A stretch of 64,000 bases of DNA, from positions 124,001 to 188,000 of the forward strand of contig NZ_JAKUCN010000003.1 of NCBI RefSeq assembly GCF_022808595.1, in the 5' to 3' direction. Origin of the DNA: Microvirga solisilvae (GTDB taxonomy: Bacteria; Pseudomonadota; Alphaproteobacteria; Rhizobiales; Beijerinckiaceae). The translations under genes were made by a program, and so were the position numbers. The notes below the pieces were generated by a model, which was not told the DNA's origin, made no database searches, and was given only the letters and a program-made list of their open reading frames with translations. Positions 35,388 through 44,546 of the stretch are shown here, piece after piece; the first letter of the stretch is position 1, and each line of letters begins with the position of its first letter.

Positions 35388-36821
35388 TCAGGTCGCATCG
35401 AATTCGAACGGCGAGACGCCGCGCTTCATCTCGTCCACGATCAGGGCATGCATCATGGGCGGTGCGGCGCGCTGCGGGCAGGCGACGCGCTCGCACAGGC
35501 GGCAATTGATGCCGATGGGCGTGGCGTCCGCAGCGGCGAGATCGAGACCGCGCGCATAGACGAGACGATGCGCGTATTTCAGTTCGCAGCCGAGGCCCAC
35601 CACGAATTGCGGATCCGGCATGCCCCAGGGATTGAACGCGCGCTTCACCGCGCGCGCCATGGAGAACCAGCGCGAGCTGTCGGGCAATTCGACGATCTGC
35701 GTCACCACCTGTCCGGGCATCTTGAAGGTCGAATGCAGGTTCCAGAGCGGGCAAGTGCCGCCGAATTGCGAAAACGGAAAACGGCCTGATGAAAAGCGCT
35801 TCGACACGTTGCCTGCCGCATCCACACGCACGAGGAAGAACGGGATGCCGCGTGCGCCGGGCCGGGCCAGGGTGGTGAGGCGGTGCGCCACCTGCTCGAA
35901 GCTCGCGCCGAAGCGCGCGCCGAGCACTTCCACATCATAGCCGAGGGCTTCGGCCGCCGCGTGGAACTTGCCGTAGGGCATCATCAGCGCGCCGGCGAAA
36001 TAATTGCCGAAAGACACGCGCAGCAATCGCCGCGCGGGCCCGTCCGTCGGCTCGAGTTTGAGGGCAAGCGCATCGATGGTCGCGCGCATCTCGGCGAAGG
36101 CAAGCTGATAGGCGGCCTGGAAGGTCCGGCCGGACGGATCGACCAGTTCCGAGATGAGGAGTTGGCGGCGGTGGTGATCGTAGCGCCGCAAATTATCCGA
36201 CATCACGTCGATGGGCATGACGCGCACGCGGATGCCATGCTTGGAGCGCAGCCGCTCCGCAATCGCGAAGAAAGGCTCGTGACCCGTGACGGCGAGATCC
36301 GAGGCAAGCGTCTCGGCGGCCTCGTCGAGTTCCGGAAAATGGTTCTTCGCCTCGTGGATCAGTTCGCGCACCCGGTCCACCGGATTGACCTGCGGCGCAT
36401 CCTCCGCGCGGTCGCGGTCATTCAGATTCGGCGTCATCGCCTCGCGCGCGCCGCGCATGGCCTGATAGGCGCGGTAAAGGCGGTTGACCGCATCCACGAG
36501 GGACGGCGCGTGCTCGATGGTTTCGCGCAGCTCGATGCGGGAGACAGGTGCGCTGCGAAAGAGCGGATCGGCGAAGATTTCCTCCAGCTCCGACGCGGTG
36601 CGCTCGTGGTCGTCATTGGCGAATTCGCGCGGGTCGAGGGAATAGGCATGGGCGAGACGGATCAGCACCTGGGCCGTGATCGGGCGCTGGTTGCGCTCCA
36701 TCAGGTTCAGGTAGCTGGGCGAGAGCCCGAGTTCCTCGGCCATACGAGCTTGGCTCAGGTTCAGGTCCCGGCGCAGGCGCTTGAGGCGGGGGCCGACGAA
36801 GAGTTTTCTGCTCTCATCCAT
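35388..36821 (-). CDS. ScfR/RamB-type HTH-XRE transcriptional regulator
   Basis: 477 residues. N-terminal XRE helix-turn-helix (about 10-65: LKRLRRDLNLSQARMAEELGLSPSYLNLMERNQRPI), a middle region including an IrrE/ImmA-like peptidase remnant (TFQAAYQLAFAEMRATIDAL, then RRLLRVSFGNYFAGALMMPYGKFHAAAEALGYDVE), and the C-terminal DUF2083-type domain with clustered cysteines (INCRLCERVACPQRAAPP). The usual HExxH is absent in the middle region. Actinobacterial RamB and alphaproteobacterial relatives control acetate, propionate and glyoxylate genes, sensing acyl-CoA. A perfect palindrome sits right against the start codon (36823-36840), suggesting self-repression. Confidence 0.92.
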   Translation of the reverse strand: MDESRKLFVGPRLKRLRRDLNLSQARMAEELGLSPSYLNLMERNQRPITAQVLIRLAHAYSLDPREFANDDHERTASELEEIFADPLFRSAPVSRIELRETIEHAPSLVDAVNRLYRAYQAMRGAREAMTPNLNDRDRAEDAPQVNPVDRVRELIHEAKNHFPELDEAAETLASDLAVTGHEPFFAIAERLRSKHGIRVRVMPIDVMSDNLRRYDHHRRQLLISELVDPSGRTFQAAYQLAFAEMRATIDALALKLEPTDGPARRLLRVSFGNYFAGALMMPYGKFHAAAEALGYDVEVLGARFGASFEQVAHRLTTLARPGARGIPFFLVRVDAAGNVSKRFSSGRFPFSQFGGTCPLWNLHSTFKMPGQVVTQIVELPDSSRWFSMARAVKRAFNPWGMPDPQFVVGLGCELKYAHRLVYARGLDLAAADATPIGINCRLCERVACPQRAAPPMMHALIVDEMKRGVSPFEFDAT

Positions 36822-36822
36822 T

Positions 36823-36840
36823 TTGTAAATCTTTTTACAA
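36823..36840. promoter_or_regulatory. Palindromic operator abutting the ScfR-type gene start
   Basis: TTGTAAA-TCTT-TTTACAA, a perfect 7-base inverted repeat with a 4-base spacer, 1 base upstream of the ATG at 36821, where the ribosome-binding site should be. A further half site TTTACAA lies at 36867-36873. A similar TGTAA...TTACA site occurs upstream of isocitrate lyase (49560-49576). Likely bound by the regulator itself; not tested. Confidence 0.6.
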
Positions 36841-37041
36841 GTTTACTCGCTAGTTCGTGTCGGCAATTTACAAGGCCACTTTTCTTTTGAAATCAGCCAT
36901 TGAAACAAAGGCTTCTTCTGGAATTATACCCTTCAGATGCTCTGCCGATCTTATGAGTTTGTGGGTTTGGAAGAGCTTTTGTCAACGGATGTAAAATCAG
37001 CAAAAAGGGGCATAGCCCCTGGATCGGCAAGGAGAACGGCC

Positions 37042-37251
37042 ATGCAACAATCGCGATTCTGGGTGGTGGGCGGCGAGTACACGTCTTGCGAGTGCGAAAC
37101 CATCGTGAAGGGAACCGAGCGGGTGGTCGGCCCCTTCGAGAGCCGTACGGAAGCCGAGCGTACCTGGCGCACGCTGTCCGAGGATCACCGCCCGCAGGCC
37201 CAGGTGCGCTTCACCATCGCGCAGGAGCCCCCGGCGGTTCTGACGGCCTGA
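37042..37251 (+). CDS. DUF4170 domain-containing protein
   Basis: 69 residues from the ATG at 37042, preceded by AAGGAG 8 bases upstream. Sequence FWVVGGEYTSCECETIVKGTERVVGPFESRTEAERTW is the DUF4170 signature, a short beta-rich alphaproteobacterial family of unknown function. A longer in-frame start at 36937 runs through promoter DNA and is rejected. It is divergent from the ScfR-type gene; the 220 bases between hold both promoters and the operator. Confidence 0.88.
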   Translation: MQQSRFWVVGGEYTSCECETIVKGTERVVGPFESRTEAERTWRTLSEDHRPQAQVRFTIAQEPPAVLTA

Positions 37252-37430
37252 ACCGAATTTTTCCGAATTCATCATCGTCCATCGCCGGAATGCCCCGGCG
37301 GTGGGCGATTGCGTTTCAGCACGAAGTTTTTATGCGGGTGAACAGGACTCAGAGGCGCAGCCCTCTGCCTAAATCCGTGTCGTGACCTAGAATGAGTCTG
37401 TCTCTCGTTCGATCACGCTGAGGAACAAGC

Positions 37431-38345
37431 ATGAAGCCCGCTTTGAAAACCGTTGTCGTTGCCCTGGGCCTGGGTCTGGCGGCCCTGAGCCCCGCTAAAG
37501 CCGATGTGGTGGTTTCCTCGAAGATCGACACGGAAGGATCGGTCCTGGGGAACATGATTCTCCTGACCCTGGAGGCCAACGGCATCAAAACGCAGGACCG
37601 CATCCAGCTCGGCGCGACCCCGGTGGTGCGCAAGGCGATCACGGCGGGCGAGATCGACATCTATCCCGAATATACCGGTAATGCCGGCTTCTTCTTCAAC
37701 AAGGCGGACGATGCGGTCTGGAAGGACGCGGCCAAGGGTTTCGAGACCGCCAAGAAGCTGGATTACGACGCCAACAAGATCGTCTGGCTCGATCCGGCTC
37801 CCGCCAACAACACCTGGGCCATCGCGCTGCGTCGCGACGTGACCGAGGCCAACAAGCTCAAGACCCTGTCCGATTTCGGCAAATGGGTGTCCGGCGGCGG
37901 GCAGGTTAAACTCGCGGCTTCCGCCGAATTCGTGAATTCGGATGCGGCTCTTCCCTCCTTCCAGAAAGTCTACGGCTTCACCATGAAGCCCGAACAGCTC
38001 ATCGTGCTGTCCGGTGGCGATACGGCGGCCACCATCAAGGCGGCGGCCGAGCAGACCAGCGGTGCGAATGCCGCGATGGTCTACGGCACCGATGGCGGCA
38101 TCGCGCCTTCGGGTCTCGTAGTGCTGGAGGATGACAAGGGCGTGCAGCCGGTTTATGCGCCCGCGCCGATCATTCGCGAATCCGTGTTGAAGGAAAATCC
38201 GAAGATCGCCGAGGTCCTGAAGCCCGTCTTCGCCTCGCTCGATCTCACAACTCTTCAGAAGCTGAATGCACGTGTGCAGGTGGGCGGTGAGGCTGCAAAG
38301 GCGGTTGCGAGCGACTATCTGAAGTCCAAAGGGTTTCTTAAATAA
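37431..38345 (+). CDS. osmF: Osmoprotectant ABC transporter, substrate-binding protein (OsmF/YehZ type)
   Basis: 304 residues with signal peptide (LKTVVVALGLGLAALSPAKA). Periplasmic binding fold of the OpuAC/QAT family: VVSSKIDTEGSVLGNMILLTLEANG, EIDIYPEYTGNAGFFFN, APANNTWAIALRRDV, VKLAASAEFVNSDAALPSFQKVYG, AAMVYGTDGGIAPSGLVVLEDD. Binds a quaternary amine such as glycine betaine or choline; the ligand is inferred. Size and order match E. coli OsmF(YehZ)-YehY-YehX-YehW. First gene of a long rightward run that ends at 47.7 kb. RBS GAGGAAC precedes the ATG. Confidence 0.93.
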   Translation: MKPALKTVVVALGLGLAALSPAKADVVVSSKIDTEGSVLGNMILLTLEANGIKTQDRIQLGATPVVRKAITAGEIDIYPEYTGNAGFFFNKADDAVWKDAAKGFETAKKLDYDANKIVWLDPAPANNTWAIALRRDVTEANKLKTLSDFGKWVSGGGQVKLAASAEFVNSDAALPSFQKVYGFTMKPEQLIVLSGGDTAATIKAAAEQTSGANAAMVYGTDGGIAPSGLVVLEDDKGVQPVYAPAPIIRESVLKENPKIAEVLKPVFASLDLTTLQKLNARVQVGGEAAKAVASDYLKSKGFLK

Positions 38346-38401
38346 GGCGTAAGGCTTCTCTCGCGAAACAGGCGGCGGGACGGCCAAGACAAAGGTTCAA
38401 C

Positions 38402-39604
38402 GTGAGTTCCGCAAAATCAAGGACGAGTGTGCTGGGCGTGGTTCCTCCACGCCCCATGCTTTCTCTCGACCGGCTCGGCACCGTGATCGCCATTCTCATC
38501 GGCGTCGCGCTCTTTGCCGCTCCTTTCGCTACCTATCGCGCAACCCGCATCGCGTCAGGACAGTCGCGCCTGCTGATCGAGGCGCTGCCTTTCACCATGA
38601 GTGCCGTCGTCGCGATCGTGGCGCTGGCCGTTGCGGCGGGGGCCGCAATCGTGCGCGATCCGTTGGGGCGTTTGGGCTCCGCCGTGATCGGCCTTGCCGT
38701 ACTTTTACCTTCCCTCGGCTTGTCCGCCGGGTATCTCACGCCTGCGGACAACACTTTCGCGCGCGTCTCGCCGTCTACGGGCTTCTGGCTTCTGACGGCG
38801 GCCTTCTCGATTCTCGCCATCGATGCGCTGGCGCGCATGAGACTCGGCCCTTATGGAAGGCTCGCCGCCCTGGCTGTCGGCATCAGCGCCGTGGCCTTGC
38901 TGTTGTTTTCGGGGATCTGGAACGAGCTCTCGATTCTTAAAGAATATCACACGCGCGCCGACACGTTCTGGCGTGAGGCGAGACAGCATCTCGTGTTGGC
39001 CTTCGGCTCCATGGCGGTAGCGTGCCTTTTGGGAATTCCCATCGGTATTGCCGGCCATCGATTCAGAACGTTGCGCATCGCGATGCTGCAAGGTTTGGGG
39101 ATCGTGCAGACGATTCCGAGCATTGCCCTGTTCGGCCTGCTCATGGCGCCGCTCGGAGCCCTTGCCGCCAGCGTGCCGCTTGCTGCGGCTCTCGGCATCA
39201 AGGGCATCGGCGCTGCTCCAGCGTTCATCGCTCTCGTTCTTTATGCGCTGCTTCCCATCGTGGCGAATACGATTGCCGGACTGAGCCAGGTGCCTGCTTC
39301 CGTCGTGGATGCCGCGCGCGGAATGGGCCTCTCGGAGCGCCAGCGTCTCCTGGAAGTCGAGATGCCTCTGGCATTGCCGGTGATCCTTGCGGGCATCCGG
39401 ATCGTATCAGTACAAAATCTCGGCCTTGCGACGGTGGCGGCGCTCATCGGAGGAGGGGGATTGGGCACTTTCGTCTTCCAGGGCATCGGCCAGACAGCCA
39501 TCGACCTTGTGCTGCTCGGCGCCCTTCCCACCGTCGGTCTTTCATTCGTGGCCTCCATCGTTCTCGATGCGCTGGTCGACATCGCCAAGGGAGCGCTCGC
39601 ATGA
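38402..39604 (+). CDS. yehY: Osmoprotectant ABC transporter, large permease (YehY type)
   Basis: 400 residues, GTG start at 38402. Additional N-terminal transmembrane segments (for example VIAILIGVALFAAPFATY and VIGLAVLLPSLGLSAGYL) precede the conserved permease core: HLVLAFGSMAVACLLGIPIGI, TIPSIALFGLLMAPLG, and the cytoplasmic EAA-type loop GLSQVPASVVDAARGMGLSERQRL-EVEMPLALP. The ~400-residue length fits YehY (about 385) rather than short OpuC permeases. Its stop overlaps the ATPase start (ATGA). Forms the membrane channel with the YehW-type permease at 40536. Confidence 0.92.
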   Translation: MSSAKSRTSVLGVVPPRPMLSLDRLGTVIAILIGVALFAAPFATYRATRIASGQSRLLIEALPFTMSAVVAIVALAVAAGAAIVRDPLGRLGSAVIGLAVLLPSLGLSAGYLTPADNTFARVSPSTGFWLLTAAFSILAIDALARMRLGPYGRLAALAVGISAVALLLFSGIWNELSILKEYHTRADTFWREARQHLVLAFGSMAVACLLGIPIGIAGHRFRTLRIAMLQGLGIVQTIPSIALFGLLMAPLGALAASVPLAAALGIKGIGAAPAFIALVLYALLPIVANTIAGLSQVPASVVDAARGMGLSERQRLLEVEMPLALPVILAGIRIVSVQNLGLATVAALIGGGGLGTFVFQGIGQTAIDLVLLGALPTVGLSFVASIVLDALVDIAKGALA

Positions 39605-40539
39605 TCGAGATCGAACATCTCACCAAGCGCTACGGCACCAACACCGTGGTGGAAGACGTATCTTTCGAGGTTGAGGAAGGCACGCTTACCGTCGTCGTCG
39701 GCACGTCGGGCGCGGGCAAGTCGACCCTGCTCCGCATGATCAATCGTCTCGTCGAGCCCACATCGGGCCGGGTACTCATCGACGGCGAGGATACGCGCAG
39801 GATCCCGGAGGATACCCTCAGGCACCGCATCGGTTATGTGATCCAGGGTTATGGCCTGTTCCCCCATCGCAACGTGGCCGACAACATCGCCACGGTGCCG
39901 CGCCTGCTCGGATGGGACCGTAAGCGCATCGCGCAGCGCGTCGAGGAATTGCTCGATCTCTTCCAGCTCGACCCGGCGGAGTTCGCGCGAAAATTTCCGC
40001 ATGAATTGTCCGGCGGCCAGCAGCAGCGCGTGGGTGTGGCGCGCGCGCTGGCAGCGCGGCCTGCGCTTCTTTTGATGGATGAGCCGTTCGGCGCTCTCGA
40101 TGCCGTGATCCGCGCAAAAGCCCAGGACGATCTTCTCGCCATCCAAAGACGCCTGGGCACGACCATCATGCTCGTCACCCACGACATGAACGAGGCCTTT
40201 CATCTCGGCGACCGCATCGCCGTCATGGATCAGGCGCGTCTTCTGCAATATGCCTCGCCCGCCGAATTACTGATGCATCCGGCGGATGATTTCGTGGAGC
40301 GCCTCGTGGGAACGGCGGAGCGCCCCTTCCGTCTCCTCTCGCTTGCGAAGGTGCAGGAGGCCGTCGAGCCGGGCGCTGCCGAAGGCGAGCCGATTGCCGT
40401 GTCGGACAGTCTCCACGATGCGCTCTCGCGCCTCATGTGGACCGGTCACAGGGCGCTGCCTGTGGCGGATGCCAAGGGTGCGATCATCGGCAGGGTCAGT
40501 GTGGACGGCATTCTGGAGCATGGGCGGTCACTCCCATGA
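39601..40539 (+). CDS. yehX: Osmoprotectant ABC transporter, ATP-binding protein (YehX type)
   Basis: 312 residues from the ATG at 39601. Walker A GTSGAGKST (about residues 36-44), Q loop GYVIQGYGLFPH, signature LSGGQQQRV, Walker B LLLMDEPFGALD, switch histidine in MLVTHDM. A C-terminal extension (about 250-312) with SDSLHDALSRLMWTGHRALPVADAKGAIIGRVSVDGIL looks like one CBS motif, the module that gates related OpuA transporters by ionic strength. Overlaps the upstream and downstream permeases by 4 bases each. Confidence 0.94.
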   Translation: MIEIEHLTKRYGTNTVVEDVSFEVEEGTLTVVVGTSGAGKSTLLRMINRLVEPTSGRVLIDGEDTRRIPEDTLRHRIGYVIQGYGLFPHRNVADNIATVPRLLGWDRKRIAQRVEELLDLFQLDPAEFARKFPHELSGGQQQRVGVARALAARPALLLMDEPFGALDAVIRAKAQDDLLAIQRRLGTTIMLVTHDMNEAFHLGDRIAVMDQARLLQYASPAELLMHPADDFVERLVGTAERPFRLLSLAKVQEAVEPGAAEGEPIAVSDSLHDALSRLMWTGHRALPVADAKGAIIGRVSVDGILEHGRSLP

Positions 40540-41288
40540 AGCTCTCCTCGCTCATCCGGTTGACGGCTCTGATCCTGCTCGTGGCCTTCATCGTCATGCC
40601 GCATGCTTTCGCGTTCGTGTTCGAGCCCCTGACCGTCAATCGCGCGCCTGCCATCTATAACCAGGGCAGTCTTCTGACCCTGACCCTGCAGCACCTGCGA
40701 ACAGTGGTTCTCGCGACACTTGCCAGCACGGTCATCGCGGTCGCGCTCGGCATCTTCGTCACGCGCCCGTCAGGGACAGAGTTCCTGCCGCTCTCACGCA
40801 GCCTCGTGAATATCGGGCAGACCTTCCCACCCATCGCGGTGCTCGCCATCGCCGTGCCTCTCGTGGGTTTCGGCGAGAAGCCCACCTTCATCGCGTTGTT
40901 TCTCTATGGCCTTTTGCCGATTTTCGAAAATACCCTCACAGGCCTGACGCAGGTTTCGCCGCAAACGCTGGAAGCGGCACGCGGCATGGGGATGAACGAT
41001 CGCCAGCGCCTGTTCCAGGTGGAATTGCCTTTGGCCTTTCCTTTGATTCTCGCCGGCATTCGCCTGTCGGTCATCATCAGCCTCGGCACCGCCACCATCG
41101 GATCGACGGTGGCGGCAAAAGGGCTCGGCGAGGTGATCATCGCAGGATTGCAGTCGAACAACATCGCTTTCGTTCTGCAGGGCGGGTTGGTGGTTGCATT
41201 GCTGGCGGTTCTGATCCACGACGGGCTGGGCTTGATCGAACGGCTCGCGGCGCGAAAGCTCGGCCGATCTCTGGATGAGGTGTCATGA
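40536..41288 (+). CDS. yehW: Osmoprotectant ABC transporter, small permease (YehW type)
   Basis: 250 residues from the ATG at 40536. N-terminal hydrophobic segment (LTALILLVAFIVMPHAFAFVF), then the permease core with TVVLATLASTVIAVALGIFV, the loop GLTQVSPQTLEAARGMGMNDRQRLFQVELPLAFP (EAA motif) and GTATIGSTVAAKGLGEVII. Length fits YehW (about 243). ATGA overlaps at both ends, the second with heme oxygenase, which ties this transporter translationally to the photoreceptor genes. Confidence 0.93.
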   Translation: MKLSSLIRLTALILLVAFIVMPHAFAFVFEPLTVNRAPAIYNQGSLLTLTLQHLRTVVLATLASTVIAVALGIFVTRPSGTEFLPLSRSLVNIGQTFPPIAVLAIAVPLVGFGEKPTFIALFLYGLLPIFENTLTGLTQVSPQTLEAARGMGMNDRQRLFQVELPLAFPLILAGIRLSVIISLGTATIGSTVAAKGLGEVIIAGLQSNNIAFVLQGGLVVALLAVLIHDGLGLIERLAARKLGRSLDEVS

Positions 41289-41851
41289 CGCTGCTCGAGC
41301 GGTTGAAAACGGAAACCCGGCCCGCCCACGATCGCATCGAGACCGCAATGGATCTCGAACGCCGCATCGCCGCCCGCGACGGCTACAAGGATTTGCTGAT
41401 CCGCTTCTACGGCTTCCACAGCGCCTGGGAAAAAGCGGCCGGAGCCATCGCGCCTGACAAGACGTTCTTCGAGAGCCGGTGCAAGACGAAACTCCTGGTG
41501 AAAGATCTTGTGACTCTGGGCCTGTCGGAAGAAGAGATCATTCGATTGCCGCAATGCGACCCTCTCATGCCCTTGCCGTCGCCCTCCGCGGTGCTCGGCA
41601 GCATGTATGTGGTCGAGGGAGCCACCTTGGGCGGCGCGATCATCGCGCGCGAAGTGGAGCGGAAGCTGGGCTTCGATGAACAGACGGGCTGTGCCTATTT
41701 CAAAAGCTACGGGCGTGAGACGGCTATGATGTGGAAGCAGTTCGGCGCAAGGCTTCTGGAGGTGTCGTCTCCCGATACCGATGACGAAATCGTGAGCACG
41801 GCACAGAAAACCTTCGACGTGATGCACGATTGGCTATGTGAGATTCCATGA
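41285..41851 (+). CDS. bphO: Biliverdin-producing heme oxygenase
   Basis: 188 residues. Cleaves heme to biliverdin IXalpha, CO and iron; biliverdin is the chromophore of the bacteriophytochrome encoded next. Proximal heme histidine in RLKTETRPAHDRIE (H15), distal helix region in PSAVLGSMYVVEGATLGGAII (glycine-rich, about 105-120) and a helical C-terminus. Resembles BphO/HmuO heme oxygenases. Starts inside the yehW stop (ATGA) and overlaps bphP by 4 bases (ATGA). Confidence 0.94.
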   Translation: MTLLERLKTETRPAHDRIETAMDLERRIAARDGYKDLLIRFYGFHSAWEKAAGAIAPDKTFFESRCKTKLLVKDLVTLGLSEEEIIRLPQCDPLMPLPSPSAVLGSMYVVEGATLGGAIIAREVERKLGFDEQTGCAYFKSYGRETAMMWKQFGARLLEVSSPDTDDEIVSTAQKTFDVMHDWLCEIP

Positions 41852-44088
41852 GCAGCCAAGAACCGCAAGAAATCGACCTCACTGCCTGCGAGCGGGAGCC
41901 CATCCACATCCCCGGCAGCATCCAGCCCCATGGCGTGCTGTTCGCTCTGTCGCGCACGGACATGACGGTGACCCATGCGACTGCGAACATTGCTTCCGTT
42001 TTCGGAATCGATCCGCCCTCGCTGCTTGGAAAGCCCTTTCATGAGGCATTGCCGAACATCGCCGCCGTTCTTGCGGAAGATGTGACCGAGCCGATGCCCT
42101 CCGGTACGGCCCGCTTCATCCGGACGGTTCTTCTGAAGACGGCGAACGGAGAAATCGCTTTCGATGCGGTGGTCTCCCATTCCGACGGCCATGTGGTTCT
42201 CGAACTCGAAATGGTGCCGGAAGACACGATCTCCAGCATCGACGCGCTCTATCCGACTCTCCGACGCTTCGTGGAAGAGCTGCATGGCGCTTCCACCGTG
42301 GATCGGCTCTGCCAATTGGCGGCCGCGGATATCCGCCGCATGACCGGGTTCGACCGGGTGCTCATCTACCGCTTCGACGAGCAGTGGAACGGAACCGTGA
42401 TTGCGGAGGACCGGAACGACGCGCTGCCGTCCTATCTCGATTTGCGCTTCCCGGCATCCGACATTCCGGCCCAGGCGCGCGAGCTTTACCGCCGCAACCG
42501 CCTGCGCATCATCCCGGATGCGGCCTACATTCCGGTGCCGATCCAGTCGCATGATCCCGCACCGCTCGACTTAAGCGACTCGGTTCTGCGCAGCGTGTCG
42601 CCGGTCCATCTCGAATACATGCGCAACATGGGAACGCCCGCTTCCATGTCGATCTCGATCCTGCGGGACGGCGCGCTTTGGGGGCTCATTTCCTGCCATA
42701 ACAGCGTGCCGAAGCGCGTCTCGCTGCCGGTGCGCAGTGCCTGCGACTTCCTCACCCAGATCTTCTCGCTTCAGCTTGAAGCGCGGGAAAATACGACGCT
42801 GGCGGAAAATCGCGTTCGTCTGCGCGCCGTTCAGGCCCGTCTTCTCGCCTACATGGCGGGCGAGAATTTCTTTATCGACGGTCTCGTGAACAATCCTGAC
42901 GATCTTATGCGGCTCGCGGGAGCCCAAGGCGTCGCCATCGTCACGGAGGATCATTGCTGGTGCCTGGGCGAAACGCCCGGCGAACGGCAGGTCAAGGCGC
43001 TCTATGCCTGGCTCTCCGAGCATCATCCGGAAGATGTGTTCGTCACCGACCGGCTCGCCGAGACCTTTCCGCAGGCGCAAGCCTATGTGGACAAGGCCAG
43101 CGGGCTCCTCTCCATCTCCATTTCCAAGATGCGGTCGAGCTACATACTCTGGTTCCGCCCCGAGATCGTGCAGACCGTGAAATGGGGTGGCAATCCCGAA
43201 AAACCCGTTCGGGAGGAGGCCGGCGCCACGCGGCTTCATCCGCGGTTGTCATTCGAGATCTGGAAGGAGACGGTAAGTGGCCGCTCGCTGGCGTGGGACA
43301 GAAGCGAGATCGAGGCGGTCAAGGAATTGCGCAACGCCGTCGTCGGCATCGTTCTGCGCCGGGCGGAGGAGCTGGCGGCTCTCGCCGATGAGCTGCGCCG
43401 CTCGAACAAGGAGCTGGAAGCTTTCTCTTATTCCGTCTCGCACGACCTGCGGGCACCCTTCCGGCATATCGTGGGTTATTCGGAACTCCTGAAGAAGCAG
43501 GAATGGTCCGATCTGTCCGAGCGTGGCAAACGGTACATCGATACCATCATCGAATCGGCCTATACGGCGGGAACTCTCGTCGACAACTTGCTCCGCTTTT
43601 CCCAGATGGGACGGACGGCTCTCAAGCCCCGAGCCGTCGATACGGCTGAGCTTGTCGAGGGAGTTCGCCGGAATCTGATTATGCATGTGGGCGACCAGAA
43701 GATCGAATGGAGCATTGGGAACCTGCCGCCCATCGTTGCCGATCCAGTGCTGATTCGGCTTGTTTTTGAGAATCTTTTGGATAATGCCGTCAAATATTCC
43801 CGAACTCGGGATACATCTCATATCGAAGTGGGTTCTTATCGGGATAACGGGGATGTCGTGTTTTTCGTGCGCGACAACGGTGTCGGCTTCGATATGAAAT
43901 ACGTCGACAAGCTGTTCGGCGTTTTCCAGCGCCTGCACAGGATCGAGGATTTCGAGGGAACCGGAATCGGTCTGGCCAATGTTCGCCGCATTGTCGAGAG
44001 ACACGGAGGGCGCAGTTGGGCCGAAGGCCAGCCGAATAAGGGGGCAACCTTCTATATTGCCCTGCCTGAGAGTGAAGGAGCGGCGTGA
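41848..44088 (+). CDS. bphP: Bacteriophytochrome photoreceptor histidine kinase
   Basis: 746 residues. PAS-GAF-PHY sensor followed by HisKA and HATPase. The biliverdin-binding cysteine is C14 (LTACEREPIHIPGSIQPHG). GAF has PASDIP (about 202-207) and HLEYMRNMG; PHY has WFRPE and the tongue motif PRLSF (about 463-467). The kinase H-box is SYSVSHDLRAPFRHIVGYSELL, then NLLDNAVKYS, DNGVGFD and GTGIGLANVRRI. All key residues for a red/far-red reversible, ATP-dependent kinase are present. Unlike the two kinases downstream it is a conventional HisKA type. RR follows with no gap (TGA then ATG). Confidence 0.97.
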   Translation: MSSQEPQEIDLTACEREPIHIPGSIQPHGVLFALSRTDMTVTHATANIASVFGIDPPSLLGKPFHEALPNIAAVLAEDVTEPMPSGTARFIRTVLLKTANGEIAFDAVVSHSDGHVVLELEMVPEDTISSIDALYPTLRRFVEELHGASTVDRLCQLAAADIRRMTGFDRVLIYRFDEQWNGTVIAEDRNDALPSYLDLRFPASDIPAQARELYRRNRLRIIPDAAYIPVPIQSHDPAPLDLSDSVLRSVSPVHLEYMRNMGTPASMSISILRDGALWGLISCHNSVPKRVSLPVRSACDFLTQIFSLQLEARENTTLAENRVRLRAVQARLLAYMAGENFFIDGLVNNPDDLMRLAGAQGVAIVTEDHCWCLGETPGERQVKALYAWLSEHHPEDVFVTDRLAETFPQAQAYVDKASGLLSISISKMRSSYILWFRPEIVQTVKWGGNPEKPVREEAGATRLHPRLSFEIWKETVSGRSLAWDRSEIEAVKELRNAVVGIVLRRAEELAALADELRRSNKELEAFSYSVSHDLRAPFRHIVGYSELLKKQEWSDLSERGKRYIDTIIESAYTAGTLVDNLLRFSQMGRTALKPRAVDTAELVEGVRRNLIMHVGDQKIEWSIGNLPPIVADPVLIRLVFENLLDNAVKYSRTRDTSHIEVGSYRDNGDVVFFVRDNGVGFDMKYVDKLFGVFQRLHRIEDFEGTGIGLANVRRIVERHGGRSWAEGQPNKGATFYIALPESEGAA

Positions 44089-44538
44089 ATGCCGGATTTG
44101 AAGCCGATCCTGTTGGTTGAGGACAACCCCAAGGATCTTGAACTGACCCTGGCCGCCTTGGAGCAGAGCCAGTTGGCCAATGAAGTCGTCGTGGTGCGCG
44201 ACGGCGAGGAGGCGCTCGATTTCCTCCATCGACGTGGGGCTCATGAAAGCCGCAACACGAGCGATCCCGCCGTGGTTCTGCTCGACCTGAAGCTGCCCAA
44301 GATCGACGGTCTCGAGGTGCTGGAAAAGGTGAAGGCCAATCCGGATCTGAGACAGACTCCTGTGGTGATGCTCACCTCCTCGCGAGAGGAAAGCGACCTG
44401 ATCCGCAGCTATGAGCTCGGCGTGAATGCCTTCGTGGTGAAGCCGGTGGGCTTCCGTGAATTCTTCGATGCGATCCAGGATCTCGGCGTATTCTGGGCTA
44501 TCCTCAACGAGCCGCCGCCGCGGCGGGCCGACAGCTAG
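44089..44538 (+). CDS. CheY-like response regulator of the phytochrome
   Basis: 149 residues, single receiver: LLVEDNPKDLELTLAALEQ, phosphoacceptor D66 in VLLDLKLPKIDG, MLTSSREESDL and lysine in FVVKPVGFREFFD. Matches the Rcp1/BRR class of small regulators encoded next to phytochromes. No output domain, so it must act through partners. Starts directly after the bphP stop and is followed 8 bases later by the hybrid regulator-kinase. Confidence 0.95.
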   Translation: MPDLKPILLVEDNPKDLELTLAALEQSQLANEVVVVRDGEEALDFLHRRGAHESRNTSDPAVVLLDLKLPKIDGLEVLEKVKANPDLRQTPVVMLTSSREESDLIRSYELGVNAFVVKPVGFREFFDAIQDLGVFWAILNEPPPRRADS

Positions 44539-44546
44539 GTGCAATC

